A stretch of DNA of 64,000 bases from Endomychus coccineus (taxonomy: Eukaryota > Arthropoda > Insecta > Coleoptera > Endomychidae), in the NCBI GenBank assembly GCA_958510875.1, contig CAUEHT010000005.1, forward strand, positions 582,940 to 646,939, read 5' to 3'. This document shows positions 1-14,500 of this stretch, in pieces (position 1 is the first letter of the stretch; each line of letters opens with the position of its first letter). The position numbers and the translations under genes are program-made. A model generated the notes under the pieces. The model saw only the letters and a program-made list of their open reading frames with translations, ran no database searches and was not told where the DNA came from.

Positions 1-130
1 GAAAGTTATATTAACTCTAGTTTGGAGATTATTCTGAATACGGGGGTAGTTATCAGGGTAAATATTGATACACAAAATCTAAAATGTGGTAGGTAGACTT
101 TCTCAGCTCGTTTTTAATATACAGTGAGGA

Positions 131-145
131 GGAAATTTCTAGAAA
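131..145 (+). promoter_or_regulatory. Representative three-unit heat-shock element present in most satellite monomers
   Basis: The 15-mer GGAAATTTCTAGAAA reads as contiguous nGAAn-nTTCn-nGAAn, the canonical three-unit HSF binding pattern. The next clear copy is at 415-429 as GGAAATTTCCAGAAA, which also fits perfectly. The motif recurs in register about every 141 bp throughout the array; GGAAAGTTCTAGAAA also keeps it. By eye well over four fifths of monomers keep all three units, but I did not count exactly. Variants that break it include GGAAATTCCCAGAAA, GGACATTTACAGAAA and GGAAATTGTTAGAAA. The sequence match is certain; actual HSF binding is inference. Confidence 0.7.
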
Positions 146-230
146 CGATATTTTAACTCTGTTTTGGAGATTATTTTGAATACGGGGGTAGTTATCAGGG
201 TAAATATTGATACACAGAATCTGGAATGTG

Positions 231-350
231 GTAGTTAGGCTTTCTCAGCTTGTCTTGAATATACAGTAGGAAGGAAATTCCCAGAAACGAAATGATACCT
301 CTGTCTTTGAGATTATTTTGAATACGGGGGTAGTTTTCAGGGTAAATATT
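231..350 (+). repeat. Variant monomer 'T' (CTTGTCTTGAATATAC ... ACCTCTGTCTTTGAG)
   Basis: This diverged monomer class has CTTGTCTTG in place of CTCGTTTTG, GGAAATTCCCAGAAACGAAAT, and ACCTCTGTCTTTGAG in place of AACTCTGTTTTGGAG. The GGAAATTCCC change breaks the middle unit of the heat-shock element. Further copies lie near 661, 1090, 1660, 2370, 3080, 5530, 8480, 12130, 13980, 15240, 17080 and 20910. None was seen after about 21 kb, so the class marks the left part of the array. Confidence 0.8.
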
Positions 351-550
351 GATGCACAAAATCTGAAATGAGATAGGTAGGCCTTCTCAGCTCGTTTTGA
401 ATATACATTGAAAAGGAAATTTCCAGAAAGTTATATTAACTCTATTTTGGAGATTATTATGAATACGGGGGTAGTTTACAGGGTAAATATTGATACAAAA
501 AATCTGAAATGTGGTAGGTAGATTTTCTCAGCTCGTTTTGAATATACAGT

Positions 551-2040
551 GAGAAGAAAATTTCCAGAAACGATATATTAACTCTGTTTTGGAGATTATT
601 TTGAGTACGGGGGTAGTTATCAGGGTAAATATTGATACACAGAATCTGGAATGTGGTAGTTAGGCTTTCTCAGCTTGTCTTGAATATACAGTAGGAAGGA
701 AATTCCCAGAAACGAAATGATACCTCTGTCTTTGAGATTATTTTGAATACGGGGGTAGTTTTCAGGGTAAATATTGATGCACAAAATCTGAAATGAGATA
801 GGTAGGCCTTCTCAGCTCGTTTTGAATATACAGTGAGAAGGAAATTTCTAGAAACGATATATTAAATCTGTTTTGGAGATTATTTTGGATACGGGAGTAG
901 CTATCGGGGTGAATAGTGATACACAAAATCTGAAATGAGGTAGGTAGACCTTCTCAGCTCGTTTTGAATATACATTGAGAAGGAAATTTCCAGAAAGTTA
1001 TATTAACTCTATTTTGGAGATTATTTTGAATACGGGGGTAGTTATCAGGGTAAATATTGATACACAAAATCTGGAATGTGGTAGGTAGGCTTTCTCAGCT
1101 TGTCTTGAATATACAGTGGGAAGGAAATTCCCAGAAACGAAATATTACCTCTGTCTTTGAGATTATTTTGAATACGGGGGTATTTTTCAGGGTAAATATT
1201 GATACACAAAATCTGAAATGTGATAGGTAGACTTTCTCAGCTCGGTTTTAATATACAGTGAAAAGGAAATTTCCAGAAACGTTATATTAACTCTGTTTTG
1301 GAGATTATTTCGAATACGGGGGTAGTTATCAGGGTAAATATTGATACACAAAATCTGAAATGAGATAGGTAGGCCTTCTCAGCTCGTTTTGAATATACAG
1401 TGAGAAGGAAATTTCCAGAAACGTTATGTTAACTCTGTTTTGGAGATTATTTTTAATAAGGGGGTAGTTATCGGGGTAAATATTGATACAAAAAATCTGA
1501 AATGTGGTAGGTAGATTTTCTCAGCTCGTTTTGAATATACAGTGAGAAGAAAATTTCTAGAAACGATATATTAACTCTGTTTTGGAGATTATTTTGAGTA
1601 CGGGGGTAGTTATCAGGGTAAATATTGATACACAGAATCTGGAATGTGGTAGGTAGGCTTTCTCAGCTTGTCTTGAATATACAGTAGGAAGGAAATTCCC
1701 AGAAACGAAATGATACCTCTGTCTTTGAGATTATTTTGAATACGGGGGTAGTTTTCAGGGTAAATATTGATGCACAAAATCTGAAATGAGATAGGTAGGC
1801 CTTCTCAGCTCGTTTTGAATATACAGTGAGAAGGAAATTTCTAGAAACGATATATTAAATCTGTTTTGGAGATTATTTTGGATACGGGAGTAGCTATTGG
1901 GGTGAATAGTGATACACAAAATCTGAAATGAGGTAGGTAGACCTTCTCAGCTCGTTTTGAATATACATTGAGAAGGAAATTTCCAGAAAGTTATATTAAC
2001 TATATTTTGGAGATTATTTTGAATACGGGGGTAGTTATCA
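551..2040 (+). repeat. Local 7-monomer duplication (993-bp offset)
   Basis: The run of about 500 bp that starts at 551 (GAGAAGAAAATTTC variant, then a T-type monomer, a GATGCACAAAATC monomer and a GTAGCTAT monomer) recurs from 1544, a 993-bp offset or seven monomers. Differences seen are isolated bases. Confidence 0.7.
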
Positions 2041-3684
2041 GGGTAAATATTGATACAAAAAATCTGAAATGTGGTAGGTAGACTTTCTCAGCTCGTTCTG
2101 AATATACAGTGAGAAGGAAATTTCTAGAAACGATATTTTAACTCTGCTTTGGAGATTATTTTGAATACGGGGGTAGTTATCAGGGTAAATATTGATACAC
2201 AAAATCTGAAATGGGATAGGTAGGCCTTCTCAGCTCGTTTTGAATATACAGTGAGAAGGAAATTTCCAGAAACGATATATTAACTCTGTTTTGGAGATTA
2301 TTTTGAGTACGGGGGTAGTTATCAGGGTGAATATTGATACACAGAATCTGGAATGTGGTAGGTAGGCTTTCTCAGCTTGTCTTGAATATACAGTGGGAAG
2401 GAAATTCCCAGAAACGAAATATTACCTCTGTCTTTGAGATTATTTTGAATACGGGGGTAGTTTTCAGGGTAAATATTGATACACAAAATCTGAAATGAGA
2501 TAGGTAGGCCTTCTCAGCTCGTTTTGAATATACAGTGAGAAGGAAATTTCTAGAAACGATATATTAAATCTGTTTTGGAGATTATTTTGGATACGGGAGT
2601 AGTTATCGGGGTAAATAGTGATACACAAAATCTGAAATGAGGTAGGTAGACCTTCTCAGCTCGTTTTGAATATACGTTGAAAAGGAAATTTCCAGAAAGT
2701 TATATTAACTCTATTTTGGAGATTATTTTGAATACGGGGGTAGTTATCAGGGTAAATATTGATACAAAAAATCTGAAATGTGGTAGGTAGATTTTCTCAG
2801 CTCGTTTTGAATATACAGTGAGAAGGAAATTTCTAGAAACGATATTCTAACTCTGTTTTGGAGATTATTTTGAATACGGGGGTAGTTATCAGGGTAAATA
2901 TTGATACACAAAATCTGAAATGAGATAGGTAGGCCTTCTCAGCTCGTTTTGAATATACAGTGAGAAGGAAATTTCCAGAAACGATATATTAACTCTGTTT
3001 TGGAGATTATTTTGAGTACGGGGGTAGTTATCAGGGTAAATATTGATACACAATCTGGAATGTGGTAGGTAGGCTTTCTCAGCTTGTCTTGAATATACTG
3101 TGGGAAGGAAATTCCCAGAAACGAAAAATTTACTTCTGTCTTTGAGATTATTTTGAATACGGGGGTAGTTTTCAGGGTAAATATTGATACAAAAAATCTG
3201 AAATGAGATAGGTAGGCCTTCTCAGCTCGTTTTGAATATACAGTGAGAAGGAAATTTCCAGAAACGTTATGTTAACTCTGTTTTGGAGATTATTTTGAAT
3301 ACGGAGGTAGTTATCAGGGTAAATAGTGATACACAAAATCTGAAATGTGGTGGGTAGATTTTCTCAGCTCGTTTTGAATATACAGTGGGAAGGAAATTTC
3401 TAGAAACGATATTTTAACTCTGTTTAGGAGATTATTTTGGATACGGGAGTAGTTATCAGGGTAAATAGTGATACACAAAATCTGAAATGAGGTAGGTAGG
3501 CTTTCTGAGCTCGTTTTCTATATACAGTGAAAAGGAAATTTCTAGAAACCATATATTAACTCTGTTTTGGAGATTATTTTGAATACGTGGTAGTTATAAG
3601 GGTAAATAGTGATACACAAAATCTGAAATGTGGTAGGTAGACTTTCTCAGCTCGTTTTTAATATACAGTGAAAAGGAAATTTCC

Positions 3685-4380
3685 AGAAACGTTATATTAA
3701 CTCCGTTTTGGAGATCATTTTGAATACTGGGGTAGTTATCAGGGTAAGTATTGATACACAAAATCTGAAATGTGGTAGGTAGACTTTCTCAGCTCGTTTT
3801 GAATATACAGTGAAATGGAAATTTCTAGAAACGATATATTAAATCTGTTTTGGACATTATTTTGGATACGGGAGTAGTTATCGGGGTAAATAGTGATACA
3901 CAAAATCTGAAATGAGGTAGGTAGACCTTCTCAGCTCGTTTTGAATATACATTGGGAAGGAAATTTCCAGAAAGTTATATTAACTCTATTTTGGAGATTA
4001 TTTTGAATACGAGGGTAGTTATCAGGTTAAATATTGATACACAAAATCTGAAATGTGGTAGGTAGAATTTCTCAGCTCGTTTTTAATATACAGTGAAAAG
4101 GAAATTCCCAGAAACGTTATATTAACTCCGTTTTGGAGATTATTTTGAATACTGGGGTAGTTATCAGGGTAAATATTGATACACAAAATCTGAAATGTGG
4201 TAGGTAGACTTTCTCAGCTCGTTTTGAATATACAGTGAAATGGAAATTTCTAGAAACGATATATTAAATCTGTTTTGGACATTATTTTGGATACGGGAGT
4301 AGTTATCGGGGTAAATAGTGATACACAAAATCTGAAATGAGGTAGGTAGACCTTCTCAGCTCGTTTTGAATATACATTGG
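3685..4380 (+). repeat. Local 3-monomer tandem duplication (425 bp)
   Basis: The diagnostic AACTCCGTTTTGGAGAT monomer, followed by the AATACTGGGG and GGACATTATTTTGG variants, occurs at about 3701 and again at about 4126. The offset is 425 bp, three monomers. Confidence 0.7.
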
Positions 4381-4829
4381 AAAGGAAATTTCCAGAAAGT
4401 TATATTAACTCTATTTTGGAGATTATTTTGAATACGGGGGTAGTTATCAGGTTAAATATTGATACACAAAATCTGAAATGTGGTAGGTAGATTTTCTCAG
4501 CTCGTTTTGAATATACAGTGAGAAGGAAATTTCTAGAAATGATATTTTAACTCTGTTTTGGAGATTATTTTGAATACGGGGGTAGTTATCAGGGTAAATA
4601 TTGATACACAGAATCTGAAATGTGGTAGGTCGATTTTCTCAGTTCGTTTTGAATATACAGTGAGAAGGAAATTTCTAGAAACGATATTTTAACTCTGTTT
4701 TGGAGATTATTTTGGATACGGGAGTTGTTATCAGGGTAAATATTGATACACAAAATCTGAAATGTGGTAGGTAGATTTTCTCAGCTCGTTTTGAATATAC
4801 AGTGAGAAGGAAATATCTAGAAACGACAT

Positions 4830-4870
4830 ATTAAATCTGTTTTGGAGATACAGTGAAAAGAAAATTCCCA
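4830..4870 (+). repeat. Truncated monomer with internal deletion
   Basis: After TTTTGGAGAT the sequence jumps directly to ACAGTGAAAAG, so about 90 bp of the monomer (from the ATTATTTTGGATACGG part to GAATAT) is missing. Short shared ATA at the breakpoint suggests slippage or end-joining. It lies just upstream of the 2946-bp HOR. Confidence 0.75.
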
Positions 4871-4934
4871 GAAAGTTATATTAACACTAGTTTGGAGATT
4901 ATTCTGAATACGGGGGTAGTTATCAGAGTAAATA

Positions 4935-7900
4935 TTGATACACAAAATCTGAAATGTGGTAGGTTGACTCTCTCAGCTCGTTTTGAATATACAGTGAAAA
5001 GGAAATTTCTAGAAACGATATATTAAATCTGTTTTGGAGATTATTTTGGATACGGGGGTAGTTATCGGGGTAAATAGTGATACACAAAATCTGGAATGAG
5101 GTAGGTAGACCTTCTCAGCTCGTTTTGAATATACATTGAAAAGGAAATTTCCAGAAAGTTATATTAACTCTTTTTTGGAGATTATTTTGAATACGGGGGT
5201 AGTTATCAGGGTAAATATTGATACAAAAAATCTGAAATGTGGTAGGTAGATTTTCTCAGCTCGTTTTGAATATACAGTGAGAAGGAAATTTCTGGAAACG
5301 ATATTTTAACTCTGTTTTGGAGATTATTTTGAATACGGGGGTAGTTATCAGGGTAAATATTGATACACAGAATCTGAAATGAGATAGGTAGGCCTTCTCA
5401 GCTCGTTTTGAATATACAGTGAGAAGGAAATTTCCAGAAACGATATATTAACTCTGTTTTGGAGATTATTTTGAGTACGGGGGTAGTTATCAGGGTAAAT
5501 ATTGATACACAGAATCTGGAATGTGGTAGGTAGGCTTTCTCAGCTTGTCTTGAATATACAGTGGGAAGGAAATTCCCAGAAACGAAATATTACCTCTGTC
5601 TTTGAGATTATTTTGAATACGGGGGTAGTTTTCAGGGTAAATATTGATACACAAAATCTGAAATGTGATAGGTAGACTTTCTCAGCTCGGTTTAATATAC
5701 AGTGAAAAGGAAATTTCCAGAAACGTTATATTGACTCTGTTTTGGAGATTATTTTGATTACGGAGGTAGTTATCATGGTAAAGGTAGATTTTCTCAGCTC
5801 GTTTTGAATATACAGTGGGAAGGAAATTTCTAGAAACGATATTTTAACTCTGTTTTGGAGATTATTTTGGATACGGGAGTAGTTATCAGGGTAAATAGTG
5901 ATACACAAAATCTGAAATGAGGTAGGTAGGCTTTCTCAGCTAGTTTTCAATATACAGTGAAAAGGAAATTTCTAGAAACCATATATTAACTCTGTTTTGG
6001 AGATTATTTTGAACACGGGGTAGTTATCAGGGTAAATAGTGATACACAAAATCTGAAATGTGGTAGGTAGACTTTCTCAGCTCGTTTTTAATATACAGTG
6101 AAAAGGAAATTTCCAGAAAGTTATATTAACTCTATTTTGGAGATTATTTTGAATACGGGGGTAGTTATCAGGGTAAATATTGATACAAAAAATTTGAAAT
6201 GTGGTAGGTAGATTTTCTCAGCTCGTTTTGAATATACAGTGAGAAGGGAATTTCCAGAAACGTTATATTAACTCTGTTTTGGAGATTATTTTGAATACGG
6301 GGGTAGTTATCAGGGTAAATATTGATACACAAAATCTGAAATGAGATAGGTAGGCCTTCTCAGCTCGTTTTGAATATACAGTGATCAGGAAATTTCTAGA
6401 AACGATATATTAAATCTGTTTTGGAGATTATTTTGAATACGGGAGTAGTTATCGGGGTGAATAGTGATACACAAAATCTGAAATGAGGTAGGTAGACCTT
6501 CTCAGCTCGTTTTGAATATACATTGAGAAGGAAATTTCCAGAAAGTTATATTAACTCTATTTTGGAGATTATTTTGAATACGGGGGTAGTTATCAGGGTA
6601 AATATTGATACAAAAAATCTGAAATGTGGTAGGTAGATTTTCTCAGCTCGTTTTGAATATACAGTGGAAAGGAAATTTCCAGAAAGTTATATTAACTCTA
6701 GTTTGGAGATTATTCTGAATACGGGGGTAGTTATCAGGGTAAATATTGATACACAAAATCTAAAATGTGGTAGGTAGACTTTCTCAGCTCGTTTTTAATA
6801 TACAGTGAAAAGGAAATTTCCAGAAACGTTATATTAACTCTGTTTTGGAGATTATTTTGAATACTGGGGTAGTTATCAGGGTAAATATTGATACACAAAA
6901 TCTGAAATGTGGTAGGTAGACTTTCTCAGCTCGTTTTGAATATACAGTGAGAAGGAAATTCCTAGAAACGATATATTAAGTCTGTTTTGGAGATTATTTT
7001 GGATACGGGGGTAGTTATCGGGGTAAATAGTGATACACAAAATCTGAAATGAGGTAGGTAGACCTTCTCAGCTCGTTTTGAATATACATTGGAAAGGAAA
7101 TTTCCAGAAAGTTATATTAACTCTATTTTGGAGATTATTTTGAATACGGGGGTAGTTATCAGGGTAAATATTGATACAAAAAATCTGGAATGTGGTAGGT
7201 AGATTTTCTCAGCTCCTTTTGAATATACGGTGAGAAGGAAATTTCTAGAAACGATATTTTAACTCAGTTTTGGAGATTATTTTGAATACGGGGGTAGTTA
7301 TCAGGGTAAATATTGATACACAGAATCTATAATGAGATAGGTAGGCCTTCTCAGCTCGTTTTGAATATACAGTGAGAAGGAAATTTCCAGAAACGATATA
7401 TTAACTCTGTTTTGGAGATTATTTTGAGTACGGGGATAGTTATCAGGGTAAATATTGATACACAGAATCTGGAATGAGGTAGGTAGACCTTCTCAGCTCG
7501 TTTTGAATATACATTGAAAAGGAAATTTCCAGAAACGATATATTAACTCTGTTTTGGAGATTATTTTGAGTACGGGGATAGTTATCAGGGTAAATATTGA
7601 TACACAGAATCTGGAATGTGGTAGGTAGGCTTTCTCAGCTCGTTTTGAAAATACAGTGAGAAGGAAAGTTCTAGAAACGATATATTAAATCTGTTTTGGA
7701 GATTATTTTGGATACGGGGGTAGTTATCGGGGTAAATAGTGATACACAAAATCTGGAATGAGGTAGGTAGACCTTCTCAGCTCGTTTTGAATATACAGTG
7801 AGAAGGAAATTTCCAGAAACGATATATTAACTCTGTTTTGGAGATTATTTTGAGTACGGGGATAGTTATCAGGGTAAATATTGATACACAAAATCTGAAA

Positions 7901-10626
7901 TGTGGTAGGTAGACTCTCTCAGCTCGTTTTGAATATACAGTGAAAAGGAAATTTCTAGAAACGATATATTAAATCTGTTTTGGAGATTATTTTGGATACG
8001 GGGGTAGTTATCGGGGTAAATAGTGATACACAAAATCTGGAATGAGGTAGGTAGACCTTCTCAGCTCGTTTTGAATATACATTGAAAAGGAAATTTCCAG
8101 AAAGTTATATTAACTCTTTTTTGGAGATTATTTTGAATACGGGGGTAGTTATCAGGGTAAATATTGATACAAAAAATCTGAAATGTGGTAGGTAGATTTT
8201 CTCAGCTCGTTTTGAATATACAGTGAGAAGGAAATTTCTGGAAACGATATTTTAACTCTGTTTTGGAGATTATTTTGAATACGGGGGTAGTTATCAGGGT
8301 AAATATTGATACACAGAATCTGAAATGAGATAGGTAGGCCTTCTCAGCTCGTTTTGAATATACAGTGAGAAGGAAATTTCCAGAAACGATATATTAACTC
8401 TGTTTTGGAGATTATTTTGAGTACGGGGGTAGTTATCAGGGTAAATATTGATACACAGAATCTGGAATGTGGTAGGTAGGCTTTCTCAGCTTGTCTTGAA
8501 TATACAGTGGGAAGGAAATTCCCAGAAACGAAATATTACCTCTGTCTTTGAGATTATTTTGAATACGGGGGTAGTTTTCAGGGTAAATATTGATACACAA
8601 AATCTGAAATGTGATAGGTAGACTTTCTCAGCTCGGTTTAATATACAGTGAAAAGGAAATTTCCAGAAACGTTATATTGACTCTGTTTTGGAGATTATTT
8701 TGATTACGGAGGTAGTTATCATGGTAAAGGTAGATTTTCTCAGCTCGTTTTGAATATACAGTGGGAAGGAAATTTCTAGAAACGATATTTTAACTCTGTT
8801 TTGGAGATTATTTTGGATACGGGAGTAGTTATCAGGGTAAATAGTGATACACAAAATCTGAAATGAGGTAGGTAGGCTTTCTCAGCTAGTTTTCAATATA
8901 CAGTGAAAAGGAAATTTCTAGAAACCATATATTAACTCTGTTTTGGAGATTATTTTGAACACGGGGTAGTTATCAGGGTAAATAGTGATACACAAAATCT
9001 GAAATGTGGTAGGTAGACTTTCTCAGCTCGTTTTTAATATACAGTGAAAAGGAAATTTCCAGAAAGTTATATTAACTCTATTTTGGAGATTATTTTGAAT
9101 ACGGGGGTAGTTATCAGGCTAAATATTGATACAAAAAATTTGAAATGTGGTAGGTAGATTTTCTCAGCTCGTTTTGAATATACAGTGAGAAGGGAATTTC
9201 CAGAAACGTTATATTAACTCTGTTTTGGAGATTATTTTGAATACGGGGGTAGTTATCAGGGTAAATATTGATACACAAAATCTGAAATGAGATAGGTAGG
9301 CCTTCTCAGCTCGTTTTGAATATACAGTGATCAGGAAATTTCTAGAAACGATATATTAAATCTGTTTTGGAGATTATTTTGAATACGGGAGTAGTTATCG
9401 GGGTGAATAGTGATACACAAAATCTGAAATGAGGTAGGTAGACCTTCTCAGCTCGTTTTGAATATACATTGAGAAGGAAATTTCCAGAAAGTTATATTAA
9501 CTCTATTTTGGAGATTATTTTGAATACGGGGGTAGTTATCAGGGTAAATATTGATACAAAAAATCTGAAATGTGGTAGGTAGATTTTCTCAGCTCGTTTT
9601 GAATATACAGTGAAAAGGAAATTTCCAGAAAGTTATATTAACTCTAGTTTGGAGATTATTCTGAATACGGGGGTAGTTATCAGGGTAAATATTGATACAC
9701 AAAATCTAAAATGTGGTAGGTAGACTTTCTCAGCTCGTTTTTAATATACAGTGAAAAGGAAATTTCCAGAAACGTTATATTAACCCTGTTTTGGAGATTA
9801 TTTTGAATACTGGGGTAGTTATCAGGGTAAATATTGAAACAAAAAATTTGAAATGTGGTAGGTAGATTTTCTCAGCTCGTTTTGAATATACAGTGAGGAG
9901 GGAATTTCCAGAAACGTTATATCAACTCTGTTTTGGAGATTATTTTGAATACGGGGGTAGTTATCAGGGTAAATATTGATACACAAAATCTGAAATGTGG
10001 TAGGTAGACTTTCTCAGCTCGTTTTGAATATACAGTGAGAAGGAAATTCCTAGAAACGATATATTAAGTCTGTTTTGGAGATTATTTTGGATACGGGGGT
10101 AGTTATCGGGGTAAATAGTGATACACAAAATCTGAAATGAGGTAGGTAGACCTTCTCAGCTCGTTTTGAATATACATTGGAAAGGAAATTTCCAGAAAGT
10201 TATATTAACTCTATTTTGGAGATTATTTTGAATACGGGGGTAGTTATCAGGGTAAATATTGATACAAAAAATCTGGAATGTGGTAGGTAGATTTTCTCAG
10301 CTCCTTTTGAATATACGGTGAGAAGGAAATTTCTAGAAACGATATTTTAACTCAGTTTTGGAGATTATTTTGAATACGGGGGTAGTTATCAGGGTAAATA
10401 TTGATACACAGAATCTGAAATGAGATAGGTAGGCCTTCTCAGCTCGTTTTGAATATACAGTGAGAAGGAAATTTCCAGAAACGATATATTAACTCTGTTT
10501 TGGAGATTATTTTGAGTACGGGGATAGTTATCAGGGTAAATATTGATACACAGAATCTGGAATGTGGTAGGTAGGCTTTCTCAGCTCGTTTTGAAAATAC
10601 AGTGAGAAGGAAAGTTCTAGAAACGA
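4935..10626 (+). repeat. Higher-order repeat A, 21-mer of 2946 bp, two copies
   Basis: Copy 1 (about 4935-7880) and copy 2 (about 7880-10626) share diagnostic variants at a 2946-bp offset: GACTCTCTCAG at 4966 and 7912, and a monomer with a roughly 30-bp deletion (ATGGTAAAGGTAGATTTTC) near 5775 and 8721. The offset rises to 3088 bp between about 6961/10049 and 7213/10301, because copy 2 has an extra monomer near 9830-9990. It returns to 2946 bp at 7641/10587, because copy 1 has its own extra monomer near 7480-7620. Single-monomer gains have therefore occurred within the HOR. Confidence 0.8.
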
Positions 10627-11510
10627 TATTTTAACTCTGTTTTGGAGACTATTTTGAATACGGGGGTAGTTATCAGGGTAAATATTGATACAAAAAATCT
10701 GAAATGTGGTAGGTAGATTTTCTCAGCTCGTTTTGAATATACAGTGAGAAGGAAATTTCTAGAAACGATATTTTAACTCTGTTTTGGAGATTATTTTGAA
10801 TATGGGGGTAGTTATCAGGGTAAATATTGATACACAAAATCTGAAATGAGATAGGTAGGCCTTCTCAACTCGTTTTGAATATACAGTGAGAAGGAAATTT
10901 CTAGAAACGATATATTAAATCTATTTTGGAGATTATTTTGGATACGGGAGTAGTTATCGCGGTAAATAGTGATACACAAAATCTGAAATGAGCTAGGTAG
11001 ACCTTCTCAGCTTGTTTTGAATATACATTGAAAAGGAAATTTCCAGAAAGTTATATTAACTCTATTAAGGAGATTATTTTGAATACGGGGGTAGTTATCA
11101 GGGTAAATATTGATACAAAAAATCTGAAATGCGGTAGGTGGATTTTCTCAGCTCGTTTTGAATATACAGTGAGAAGGAAAGTTCTAGAAACGATATTTTA
11201 ACTCTGTTTTGGAGATTATTTTGAATACGGGGGTAGTTAGCAGGATAAATAGTGATACACAAAATCTGAAATGTGTTAGGTAGTCCTTCTCTGCTCGTTT
11301 TGAATATACAGTGAAAAGGAAATTTCCAGAAAGTTATATTAACTCTAGTTTGGAGATTATTCTGAATACGGGGGTAGTTATCAGGGTAAATATTGATACA
11401 CAAAATCTAAAATGTGGTAGGTAGACTTTCTCAGCTCGTTTTTAATATACAGTGAAAAGGAAATTTCCAGAAACGTTATATTAACTCTGTTTTGGAGATT
11501 ATTTTGAATA

Positions 11511-14500
11511 CTGGGGTAGTTATCAGGGTAAATATTGATACACAGAATCTGAAATGTGGTAGGTAGACTTTCTCAGCTCGTTTTGAATATACAGTGAGGA
11601 GGAAATTTCTAGAAACGATATATTAAATCTGTTTTGGAGATTATTTTGGATACGGGGGTAGTTATCGGGGTAAATAGTGATACACAAAATCTGAAATGAG
11701 GTAGGTAGACCTTCTCAGCTCGTTTTGAATATACGTTGGAAAGGAAATTTCCAGAAAGTTATATTAACTCTATTTTGGAGATTATTTTGAATACGGGGGT
11801 AGTTATCAGGGTAAATATTGATACAAAAAATCTGAAATGTGGTAGGTAGATTTTCTCAGCTCCTTTTGAATATTCGGTGAGAAGGAAATTTCTAGAAACG
11901 ATATTTTAACTCAGTTTTGGAGATTATTTTGAATACGGGGGTAGTTATCAGGGTAAATATTGATACACAGAATCTGAAATGAGATAGGTAGGCCTTCTCA
12001 GCTCGTTTTGAATATACAGTGAGAAGGAAATTTCCAGAAACGATATATTAACTCTGTTTTGGAGATTATTTTGAGTACGGGGGTAGTTATCAGGGTAAAT
12101 ATTGATACACAGAATCTGGAATGTGGTAGGTAGGCTTTCTCAGCTTGTCTTGAATATACAGTGGGTAGGAAATTCCCAGAAACGAAATATTACCTCTGTC
12201 TTTGTGATTATTTTGAATACGGGGGTAGTTTTCAGGGTAAATATTGATACACAAAATCTGAAATGAGATAGGTAGGCCTTCTCAGCTCGTTTTGAATATA
12301 TAGTGAGAAGGAAATTTCCAGAAACGTTATGTTAACTCTGTTTTGGAGATTATTTTGAATACGGAGGTAGTTATCAGGGTAAATAGTGATACACAAAATC
12401 TGTAATGAGGTAGGTAGACCTTCTCAGCTCGTTTTGAATATACATTGAAAAGGAAATTTCCAGAAAGTTATATTAACTCTATTTTGGAGATTATTTTGAA
12501 TGTAGTTATCAGGGTAAATATTGATACAAAAAATCTGAAATGCGGTAGGTAGATTTTCTCAGCTCGTTTTGAAAATACAGTGAGAAGGAAAGTTCTAGAA
12601 ACGATATTTTAACTCTGTTTTGGAGATTATTTTGAATACGGGGGTAGTTAGCAGGGTAAATAGTGATACACAAAATCTGAAATGTGGTAGGTAGACCTTC
12701 TCTGCTCGTTTTGAATATACAGTGAAGAGGAAATTTCCAGAAAGTTATATTAACTCTAGTTTGGAGATTATTCTGAATACGGGGGTAGTTATCAGGGTAA
12801 ATATTGATACACAAAATCTAAAATGTGGTAGGTAGACTTTCTCAGCTCGTTTTTAATATACAGTGAAAAGGAAATCTCCAGTAACGTTATATTAACTCTG
12901 TTTTGGAGATTATTTTGAATACTGGGGTAGTTATCAGGGTAAATATTGATACACAAAATCTGAAATGTGGTAGGTAGACTTTCTCAGCTCGTTTTGAATA
13001 TACAGTGAAAAGGAAATTTCTAGAAACGATATATTAAATCTGTTTTGGAGATTATTTTGGATACGGGGGTAGTTTTCAGGGTAAATATTGATACACAAAA
13101 TCTGAAATGTGATAGGTAGACTTTCTCAGCTCGGTTTTAATATACAGTGAAAAGGAAATTTCCATAAACGTTATATTAACTCTGTTTTGGAGATTATTTT
13201 GAATACGGGGGTAGTTATCAGGGTAAATATTGATACACAAAATCTGAAATGAGATAGGTAGGCATTCTCAGCTCGTTTTGAATATACAGTGAGAAGGAAA
13301 TTTCCAGAAACGTTATGTTAACTCTGTTTTGGAGATTATTTTGAATACGGGGGTAGTTATCAGGGTAAATATTGATACACAAAATCTGAAATGTGGTAGG
13401 TAGATTTTCTCAGCTCGTTCTGAATATACAGTGGGAAGGAAATTTCTAGAAACGATATTTTAACTCTGTTTTAGAGATTATTTTGGATACGGGAGTAGTT
13501 ATCAGGGTAAATAGTGATACACAAAATCTGAAATGAGGTGGGTAGACTTTCTCAGCTCGTTTTGAATATACATTGAAAAGGAAATTTCCAGAAAGTTATA
13601 TTAACTCTATTTTGGAGATTATTTTGAATACGGGGGTAGTTATCAGGGTAAATATTGATACAAAAAATCTGAAATGTGGTAGGTAGATTTTCTCAGCTCC
13701 TTTTGAATATTCGGTGAGAAGGAAATTTCTAGAAACGATATTTTAACTCAGTTTTGGAGATTATTTTGAATACGGGGGTAGTTATCAGGGTAAATATTGA
13801 TACACAGAATCTGAAATGAGATAGGTAGGCCTTCTCAGCTCGTTTTGAATATACAGTGAGAAGGAAATTTCCAGAAACGATATATTAACTCTGTTTTGGA
13901 GATTATTTTGAGTACGGGGGTAGTTATCAGGGTAAATATTGATACACAGAATCTGGAATGTGGTAGGTAGGCTTTCTCAGCTTGTCTTGAATATACAGTG
14001 GGTAGGAAATTCCCAGAAACGAAATATTACCTCTGTCTTTGTGATTATTTTGAATACGGGGGTAGTTTTCAGGGTAAATATTGATACACAAAATCTGAAA
14101 TGAGATAGGTAGGCCTTCTCAGCTCGTTTTGAATATATAGTGAGAAGGAAATTTCCAGAAACGTTATGTTAACTCTGTTTTGGAGATTATTTTGAATACG
14201 GAGGTAGTTATCAGGGTAAATAGTGATACACAAAATCTGTAATGAGGTAGGTAGACCTTCTCAGCTCGTTTTGAATATACATTGAAAAGGAAATTTCCAG
14301 AAAGTTATATTAACTCTATTTTGGAGATTATTTTGAATGTAGTTATCAGGGTAAATATTGATACAAAAAATCTGAAATGCGGTAGGTAGATTTTCTCAGC
14401 TCGTTTTGAAAATACAGTGAGAAGGAAAGTTCTAGAAACGATATTTTAACTCTGTTTTGGAGATTATTTTGAATACGGGGGTAGTTAGCAGGGTAAATAG

